Shown here: piece after piece, positions 58,504-64,000 of the stretch
How positions within the stretch are numbered: the first letter of the stretch is position 1
How the letters are laid out: every line of letters begins with the position of its first letter
From: Haloferula sp. BvORR071
GTDB taxonomy: Bacteria > Verrucomicrobiota > Verrucomicrobiia > Verrucomicrobiales > Akkermansiaceae
Length of the DNA: 64,000 nt
Reading direction: 5' to 3'
Assembly (NCBI RefSeq): GCF_000739615.1
Contig: NZ_BATP01000039.1
Coordinates: forward strand, 1 to 64,000
Made by a program: the position numbers and the translations under genes
The notes under the pieces: generated by a model
Told to the model about the DNA's origin: nothing
Database searches by the model: none
Seen by the model: only the letters and a program-made list of their open reading frames with translations

Positions 58504-59253
58504 ATGAATACCCACCCCCTGCTGCTTGTGGCGCTCTGCTGCGCCCTTCCGTCCGTGGCCCCCGCGGCCTCGGTTATCGTCAACGAAATCAACGCTGGTG
58601 GCGCTTCCATGCCGGGCGATTGGTTTGAGGTCGTCGTGGTTGGCAATGGCACTGCCGGATCCACCGTGGACATGCGCGGCTGGTCCTTCCGGGTCGACAA
58701 CAACGGCACCACCAACACCGGCTTCTTCACCCTTTCAAACGCCAGCTACTGGAGTGCGGTGCAGGCGGGCACGATCCTGACCTTCCACGAGGACAATACC
58801 GCGGCGGGTGGATTGGATACGGGGATCAACATCGTCGACAATTTCGCGACCGCCGGCTGGGCGCACACGAACATCTACGTAGGCGACTCGACCTACGTGA
58901 ATACCTCTGCGGTCGGCTACGACGGGAGCTTCCCGATGGACGAGAAGAACTCCCAGGTCGCGATTTTAGATTCCTTTTCGACGTTGGTCTTCGGTCCGTC
59001 CGGGGAGGGACAGGTCGGCTACGCTGGCAGTGGGGTGAGTGCCACGGAGATCTTCAAGCTGGAGGCTGATCCCTCACCCTTGATCACGCTCACGTCCCAG
59101 TACAACGATGGAAGCACTAGCACCTTCGGCGCGCCGAACGAGTGGAGCGGCGGTGCGTCCCGCCAGAGTTTTGCGGCCTTCGTGGTCCCGGAGCCGTCTG
59201 CCTTTACGCTGGCGGCCTTGGGTCTGACCGGCCTTCTGCGCCGTCGCCGCTGA
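58504..59253 (+). CDS. Lamin-tail-domain protein with PEP-CTERM sorting signal
   Basis: ATG 58504 gives 249 residues: a signal peptide (MNTHPLLLVALCCALPSVAPAAS), a lamin-tail-like domain (VIVNEINAGGASMPGDWFEVVVVG; RGWSFRVDNNG) and a classical PEP-CTERM tail. The tail is VPEPSAF, a hydrophobic helix and the arginine cluster GLLRRRR. PEP-CTERM proteins are sorted by exosortase, which is not in the window. It is flanked by terminators at 58393 and 59281, so it is monocistronic. The lamin-tail fold also links it to the giant protein upstream. Confidence 0.88.
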   Translation: MNTHPLLLVALCCALPSVAPAASVIVNEINAGGASMPGDWFEVVVVGNGTAGSTVDMRGWSFRVDNNGTTNTGFFTLSNASYWSAVQAGTILTFHEDNTAAGGLDTGINIVDNFATAGWAHTNIYVGDSTYVNTSAVGYDGSFPMDEKNSQVAILDSFSTLVFGPSGEGQVGYAGSGVSATEIFKLEADPSPLITLTSQYNDGSTSTFGAPNEWSGGASRQSFAAFVVPEPSAFTLAALGLTGLLRRRR

Positions 59254-59280
59254 GGGCGCCTTCCAAGCCTTTTTCCCGTT

Positions 59281-59315
59281 AAAAGGCCCGGTTCCGCGGT
59301 AGGAACCGGGCTTTT
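59281..59315 (+). terminator. Intrinsic terminator of the PEP-CTERM gene
   Basis: AAAAGGCCCGGTTCC pairs with GGAACCGGGCTTTT around GCGGTA, with one bulged G. It lies 28 bp after the stop, with a T-run in the descending arm. Confidence 0.88.
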
Positions 59316-59461
59316 CAGGCCCGCCTTCGGGCTCGGAAACGATTCTCTGGACAGCCGTCACATTCACGCGGAGAAGTTCGAGGTCGGCAATCACTCGCCT
59401 CCGCAAGGTCGTCCTTGACGAAGGGGCTTGGGGCGTTTGGTTTCCGCCCTCCCGGAGATCC

Positions 59462-60280
59462 ATGCAAAAATGCCTTATCGTCATCGGACTTTTCGTCCTC
59501 GCCATCGGCCTTCGGTCGGCGCGTAAGGCAATGGTCCGCAAGGCGGGCGCGGTGGTTTTCCTGACGGCGAGCTTCTTGTCGCTGTATTACCTGACCGCCT
59601 GCCTGTGGTGGGGGATTGCCGGCGTGGCGGTATGGTTCTTCCTGCCTTGGGTCGAGCTGCTGACCCGGATCCGGCGGATGCGTCTGCCACTGGAGAACCG
59701 GCTGCGGCAGAAAGAAGTGCCGGATCCCTCCTTCTTCCCGAACGCGGTGGAAGCCGCCGCGGCGATGGAAGAAGCTGGCTTCGAGCATGTGGATGACTGC
59801 GGCTGGGAGTGGGGCGGGATGAAGCAGTTCTTCCGCTTGTTCTGGCACCCGGAGGAGCGGGCGGTCAGCGCGGTCTGCCTCTGCGAGCAAGGGGATGTCG
59901 CCTTCGCCTTCATCTCGGTGACCTCCCGCGATGCGGACGGCCGGATCCTGCGGACCACGAATTTCCCGTTCTCGCCGACCCTCAAGTGCCCGGCTAACAT
60001 GCGCTGGAACCATGTCCCCTGTGAGCGGAACTGCTTCCACCACATCCTCAAGGACCACCAGGACTTTCTGCGGCGCCTGAACGTGGAGCCGGACAACCTG
60101 CGGATGCCGGACCCGGATGAGATCGAGGAGTCGATTGAAACGGAGATGAAGACCCAGATCCGGCACAACCTGGAAGCTGGGATCATCCGCGAGACCGGCG
60201 ACGGGCACTTCGAATACTCCTTCCGCGGCCTGCTGTTCCTCTGGGGGCAGTTCGTGAAGGACATGGTGAGGCTGTGCTGA
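59462..60280 (+). CDS. Two-helix membrane protein of unknown function
   Basis: 272 residues. An N-terminal helix (CLIVIGLFVLAIGL), a Lys/Arg loop and a second hydrophobic stretch (AVVFLTASFLSLYYLTACLWWGIAGVAVWFFLPWV, probably two passes) precede a soluble domain of about 200 residues. That domain is rich in Trp/Phe and has four or five Cys (VCLCEQGDVAFAF, KCPANMRWNHVPCERNCFH). The Cys cluster could bind metal or form disulfides. No family is recognised. It starts 208 bp after the PEP-CTERM gene and precedes the histidine kinase on the same strand. Confidence 0.7.
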   Translation: MQKCLIVIGLFVLAIGLRSARKAMVRKAGAVVFLTASFLSLYYLTACLWWGIAGVAVWFFLPWVELLTRIRRMRLPLENRLRQKEVPDPSFFPNAVEAAAAMEEAGFEHVDDCGWEWGGMKQFFRLFWHPEERAVSAVCLCEQGDVAFAFISVTSRDADGRILRTTNFPFSPTLKCPANMRWNHVPCERNCFHHILKDHQDFLRRLNVEPDNLRMPDPDEIEESIETEMKTQIRHNLEAGIIRETGDGHFEYSFRGLLFLWGQFVKDMVRLC

Positions 60281-60401
60281 AGAATTAGAGGCACCGCCTA
60301 GCGCGCCAAGTTTCAAGACCTTTGCAGACTTTGCGACTTGGTGGTTCGTTCCTTTCAAAGGGTCATTTACAGGATGACCGGAAGGTGATCTGATAGAGGC
60401 G

Positions 60402-62600
60402 GTGAAAATCCCTTCGCCAGCGGGTGTTTTGTCAGGCGTGGCTGCGCTTGTGATCTTTGGCGGGACGGTGGTGCTGATGAACGTGCCCTCGGACCGCGGG
60501 GTGAGGATCGGGGTGGGGGCAGCGGTGCTGGTGGCGGGAGGCTATCTGGCAGGTGGGAGAGGCCGGATGGGTGGTAGTGGCGGTGGCAGCAGCGTGACGC
60601 GCTTGGTGGAGATCAACCGCGATTTGGAGAAGCAACTCCGCGAGGGACGGGAGTCGCATCGCAAGCTGGAGCACTACTTCGAGATGCTGATGGCGAACGT
60701 GCCGGCCAATATTTACTTCAAGGACCGCGAGTCGCGCTTCCTGCGGGTGAACCAGAGTATGGCCACTTACGTGGGACGGGGCCATCCGGAAGACCTGGTG
60801 GGCAAAACCGATCACGACCTTTTCGGAAAGGAGCACGCCGACCAGGCCCGGGCGGATGAGATGAAGATCGTGAAGACCGGCATCCCGATCGATGGCCTGA
60901 TCGAGCGGGAGAACTTTCCCAATGGTAAAACCGGTTGGGTGCTGACCAACAAGATGCCCTTCCGCGACCATGAGGGCCACATCATCGGCACCTTCGGGAT
61001 GTCGAGTGACGTGAGCACCCTGGTGCAGGCGCAGCACGATCTGGAGCGTGAACGCAACATGCTGCGCTCGCTGATCGACGGCTTTCCGGACAAGATTTTC
61101 GCCCGCGACCTGGAGCGCCACTATCTGACGGTGAACAAGGCGATGGCGGAGTGGGTGGGCGCGAAATCGCCGGAGGAGATGATCGGCAAGACGCCGGGCG
61201 ACTACTTCCCGGAAATGGTGGTGCGCACCGGCAAGGAGGAGGACCTGCGGATGATCGCGACGGGAGATCCGGTGCTCAACCGCGAATGGCAGCTCGAATT
61301 GCGCAAGGGCGACCTCCACTACTTCGTGACCACCAAGGTGCTGCTCCGCGATGCCGATGGGAAGCCGTGGGGGATCATCGGCATGGACCGCGATGTGACC
61401 GAGCAGCGTCGCGCGCAGGAGAAGGCGATCCAAGCCGAGCAGCGGATGCAGGAGATGATCGACAATAGTCCGGCGGTAATCTCGATGAAGGACCTCAAGG
61501 GCCGCTACCTGATGGTGAACCGCGGCTTCGAGGCTCTCTTTGCGCTGGAGCGCAAGGATGTGCTCGGCTTCACCGATCACCAGCTCATGGGGGACAAGGC
61601 GGCGGCGGACAAGTTCCGCAAGCACGACCTCTTGGTCGCTGAGCGCGGTGAGGCTCTGCAGATGGATGAGGAATTGTACGTGGACAATGAGCCGCGGACC
61701 TATGTCTCGGTGAAGTTCCCGCTGCTTGACTTGCGCGGCGAGCTGAAGGCGATCGGTACGATCTCCACCGACATCACCGACCGCAAGGCGGCCGAGCAAT
61801 CGATGCACCGGCTCAACGACGACTTGATCCATGCCAACGAGGATCTCCGCGCCGCGCAGGAACAACTGATCCAGGCGGAGAAGATGGAGTCGGTGGGGCG
61901 ACTTGCGGCTGGCGTGGCGCACGAGGTGAAGAACCCGCTGGCGATGATCGGCATGGGCATCGAGTTGCTGGCGCGAAGGGTCCCGGCGGACGATGCGCAG
62001 GGCTTGGAGACCATCGAGCGGATGAAGCGGGGCATCGACCGTGCGAAGAAGATCGTGAAGGGCCTCGTGGACTATTCCTCCGCGCGGCAGCTCTCGGTGG
62101 AACCCAAGGACATCACCGAGGTGATCACGGATGCGATTGCCTTGGTGGAGTATCCTCTGCGCCAAGGGCGGGTGAAGCTGATCAAGGACATCGAGCACGA
62201 ACTCCCGCCGGTGAGCGTGGACTCGACCAAGCTGGAGCAGGTGCTGGTCAATCTCATGATCAATGCGATGCACGCGATGCCCGCTGGCGGCACCCTGACA
62301 TTGCGCGCCTACAGTCAGATCCTGAGCGGCGTAAGGCGCGATGAAGGATTACGCACCGCGGGTCACCTGCGGGAGGGTGATCGCATCGTAAAAATCGAGG
62401 TGGACGACACCGGCACCGGCATCGACGAGGCGATCATGTCCAAGCTCTTCGATCCCTTCTTCACCACCAAGCCGACGGGAACGGGGACAGGCCTGGGCTT
62501 GGCGGTATGCCGCAAGATCGTCGAACTGCACAACGGAACCTTGGAGCTGGAGAACTTGCCGGCAGGCGGGGTGCGGGCTTCGATTACTTTGAAGGCTTGA
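60402..62600 (+). CDS. Three-PAS sensor histidine kinase (orphan)
   Basis: 732 residues from GTG 60402, which has an AGAGG-like site just upstream. Two N-terminal membrane helices (about 8-26 and 32-48) are followed by three PAS/PAC units: near 93 (PANIYFKDRESRFLRVN), 221 (DKIFARDLERHYLTVN) and 352 (AVISMKDLKGRYLMVN). A coiled coil and the HisKA dimerisation helix follow (phospho-acceptor His near 506, in LAAGVAHEVKNPLAMIG). The HATPase has the N box INAMHAMPAGG, G1 DTGTGID, F box FDPFFTTK and G2 GTGTGLGL. No response regulator is adjacent, so it is an orphan kinase. The signal is unknown. Confidence 0.93.
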   Translation: MKIPSPAGVLSGVAALVIFGGTVVLMNVPSDRGVRIGVGAAVLVAGGYLAGGRGRMGGSGGGSSVTRLVEINRDLEKQLREGRESHRKLEHYFEMLMANVPANIYFKDRESRFLRVNQSMATYVGRGHPEDLVGKTDHDLFGKEHADQARADEMKIVKTGIPIDGLIERENFPNGKTGWVLTNKMPFRDHEGHIIGTFGMSSDVSTLVQAQHDLERERNMLRSLIDGFPDKIFARDLERHYLTVNKAMAEWVGAKSPEEMIGKTPGDYFPEMVVRTGKEEDLRMIATGDPVLNREWQLELRKGDLHYFVTTKVLLRDADGKPWGIIGMDRDVTEQRRAQEKAIQAEQRMQEMIDNSPAVISMKDLKGRYLMVNRGFEALFALERKDVLGFTDHQLMGDKAAADKFRKHDLLVAERGEALQMDEELYVDNEPRTYVSVKFPLLDLRGELKAIGTISTDITDRKAAEQSMHRLNDDLIHANEDLRAAQEQLIQAEKMESVGRLAAGVAHEVKNPLAMIGMGIELLARRVPADDAQGLETIERMKRGIDRAKKIVKGLVDYSSARQLSVEPKDITEVITDAIALVEYPLRQGRVKLIKDIEHELPPVSVDSTKLEQVLVNLMINAMHAMPAGGTLTLRAYSQILSGVRRDEGLRTAGHLREGDRIVKIEVDDTGTGIDEAIMSKLFDPFFTTKPTGTGTGLGLAVCRKIVELHNGTLELENLPAGGVRASITLKA

Positions 62601-62749
62601 ACAGGTATTGTGATAAGGGCGGACGAAGACACGGTGACGGCAGAAAGATAGCGAAAATGAGCTTTGATTGACTCTAGGATCTGGCGGCGGAGAATTCTTC
62701 CTTTCGGATTTTTTCAGAATGCCATAACTTCTCTTTCGCCGATTGCTAG

Positions 62750-64000
62750 ATGCCCGCCCGTAAAAAACCCGTGGAAGCCAGCGACATGTCGATCCGCTCC
62801 GATTCCGGCGCGAACCCAAGTGATCTTGTAAGATACTCCCGTGCGGGAGATGCCTTTCACTATCGCTGGGCCGCGCGAAGGTGCCTTCGAATGATCGATC
62901 CACGCTGCCCCGTCTCTTCGATTACCATCGAAGCATCGCTTGAACCAGATTTGGCAGGGGAATGCGCGATCGACTTGGCCGAGTACTCCGAGTCTGCTGA
63001 TGGAAAGACGAGCGTGCACTATGTCCAATTGAAGCACAGCACAGTAAGAAAGAGAAAATCGATCGGGCTCAGAGATTTAGGGGAGACCCTCGGTGCTTTT
63101 TCTGCGCGCCTCTTGGAACATCACACCCAGAGCGATTCCTTAGCAGCAATCGACTCGATCGGCTTCAGTTTTGTAACCAATCGAAATCTCGCGCCTAAGC
63201 TTAGCAAGGCACTTCATGCTATTTCGGAAGGTGGAACCATACCCATCGCTCAACGGCGACAACTTGAAGCGGCAACTGGTCTTCAGGGCGATCAACTCCA
63301 GTCATTTATCACTTCCTTAGTCGTCGCTGATGGTGAGGGTGATTATGTCGTGCAGCATCAACAACTGCATGGTGAGTTGGCTGAGTACTTGGCTGGATTC
63401 GTGGAGAGTGAAGACGCGGACAAAATCGTTAATTTGGTTTCCGAACGAGCGCTACCACATCCTGTAAAAGGCAGAAGGAAAGGCGAGATACTTCGGGAGG
63501 ATGTCCTGCAGCGCCTCGGTGTGACGTCTGACCGGGACCTTTTTCCTGCTCCCCGTGAATTCGAGATCCTTCCGCACATCATCCAACGCGAGCAACATGA
63601 CGACTTGGTGAATCATGTCATGAGGTCTACGTCGCCGGTGATCATCCACGCAGCAGGAGGCGTCGGCAAGTCTGTTGTTGCTCGCCAGATTGCAGAAGGT
63701 CTTCCAAAAGGATCGTTGGGATTGGTCTACGACTGCTTTGGATCCGGTAAGTATCGGAATCCCAGCGAGCCTCGCCATCGCGCCTGTGATGCTTTGGTCC
63801 AGATAGCCAACGAACTTGCCGCGTCCGGTTACTGCCGCATGCTCGTGATGCATCCCGGGACGTTGGCAGACGCACTCTTCCGTTCCTTTTTTTCCCGGTT
63901 AAAAGAGGCTGTTCAAGCGCTGAGAGAGATCGAGCCGACAGCGCTACTGGTGATTCTGATTGACGCCGCCGATAACGCCGAAATGGCGGCGCAGGAAAAC
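62750..64000 (+). CDS. 5' part of an Avs-like anti-phage protein: PD-(D/E)xK nuclease + STAND NTPase (truncated by window edge)
   Basis: ATG 62750 opens 417 codons without a stop to the window end. Residues ~27-125 look like a Cap4/DUF4297-type nuclease: GDAFHYRWAARRCLRMID, Glu61 (TIEAS), Asp75 (AIDLAEY) and Gln93-x-Lys95 (VQLKHS) form an E/D/QxK site. After a helical linker, a STAND-type NTPase begins at ~270: P-loop AAGGVGKSVV (302-310) and Walker B LLVILIDAADNAEMAA (399-414), whose 'DAADNA' form I recall from Avs proteins. The C-terminal sensor repeats would lie beyond the edge. Codon use is visibly more AT-rich than neighbours, fitting horizontal acquisition. The 149 bp before it are AT-rich and hold the likely promoter. 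Confidence 0.82.
   Translation, partial: MPARKKPVEASDMSIRSDSGANPSDLVRYSRAGDAFHYRWAARRCLRMIDPRCPVSSITIEASLEPDLAGECAIDLAEYSESADGKTSVHYVQLKHSTVRKRKSIGLRDLGETLGAFSARLLEHHTQSDSLAAIDSIGFSFVTNRNLAPKLSKALHAISEGGTIPIAQRRQLEAATGLQGDQLQSFITSLVVADGEGDYVVQHQQLHGELAEYLAGFVESEDADKIVNLVSERALPHPVKGRRKGEILREDVLQRLGVTSDRDLFPAPREFEILPHIIQREQHDDLVNHVMRSTSPVIIHAAGGVGKSVVARQIAEGLPKGSLGLVYDCFGSGKYRNPSEPRHRACDALVQIANELAASGYCRMLVMHPGTLADALFRSFFSRLKEAVQALREIEPTALLVILIDAADNAEMAAQEN

Noticed and set aside
60432-62273. 613-codon minus-strand frame opposite the histidine kinase
   Set aside because: Antisense shadow: His/Leu/Arg-rich text and no domain, while the plus strand has an intact kinase.
62750-64000. Naming the truncated gene a specific Avs type (Avs2, Avs3 or Avs4)
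   Set aside because: Types are told apart by the C-terminal sensor and full nuclease fold, which are outside the window.
1-64000. CRISPR arrays, IS elements, rRNA or prophage genes
   Set aside because: No regularly spaced repeats, transposase or integrase motifs, or rRNA-like sequence were noticed.

Overview
The window is a high-GC bacterial chromosome segment. Its gene content points to Verrucomicrobiota, probably a Luteolibacter/Haloferula-like member of the Verrucomicrobiaceae. The signs are a PEP-CTERM protein, very large multidomain secreted proteins ending in the 'YGxNP...VQxS..L..W' module, a formylglycine-type sulfatase, GH2 and sialate O-acetylesterase enzymes, many orphan type II secretion G-like (pseudopilin) proteins, and weak or absent Shine-Dalgarno sites. 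No rRNA, tRNA, IS element, prophage or CRISPR array was seen. The taxonomic call is inference from gene style.

Left third (1-24.9 kb): mostly exported or envelope functions. There is a sulfatase, a SYLF lipoprotein, a beta-barrel protein, a GH2 glycosidase divergent from a sorbosone-dehydrogenase/cytochrome c/carbohydrate-binding fusion, a 1386-residue DUF3472/PA14/Ig/LamG/Calx-beta protein and a TPR protein. These are followed by an FAD monooxygenase/TetR divergent pair with a visible operator, a sialate O-acetylesterase, an L,D-transpeptidase lipoprotein, a cytochrome b562-like protein, a small S1-domain protein and mutS. Together they suggest degradation of sulfated or acetylated complex polysaccharides plus envelope maintenance.

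Middle (24.9-46.3 kb): a 1168-residue single-chain fusion of a GT2 glycosyltransferase, a NodS-type methyltransferase and a NodB-type polysaccharide deacetylase is the most unusual single gene. It overlaps the 3' end of convergent bioA. Next come an ABC exporter operon with a pseudopilin, the t6A genes tsaC/sua5 and tsaB, two tandem paralogous membrane-anchored helical-repeat proteins, aroK, an exported endonuclease/phosphatase-family protein, queG and a tandem array of four small GspG-like genes separated by GTCCGC-type palindromes. The stretch closes with citrate synthase, a cluster of an OvoM-like 4-mercaptohistidine methyltransferase with a cupin and an M29-like peptidase, and a bifunctional nuclease.

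Right third (46.3-64 kb): a metallophosphatase, a 221-bp element bounded by 28-bp inverted repeats, dinB, a VOC protein, a DUF433/DUF5615 toxin-antitoxin pair, an exported aspartyl protease with a degenerate second motif, an FG-GAP protein, a gamma-carbonic anhydrase, a 1605-residue lamin-tail/SdiA-regulated/phytase-like protein, a PEP-CTERM lamin-tail protein and a three-PAS histidine kinase. The last 1.25 kb is the 5' part of an AT-richer gene, open to the window edge. It encodes a Cap4/DUF4297-like PD-(D/E)xK nuclease domain joined to a STAND NTPase, the plan of Avs anti-phage proteins. It is the best candidate for a defence system, but its sensor half and neighbours lie outside the window.
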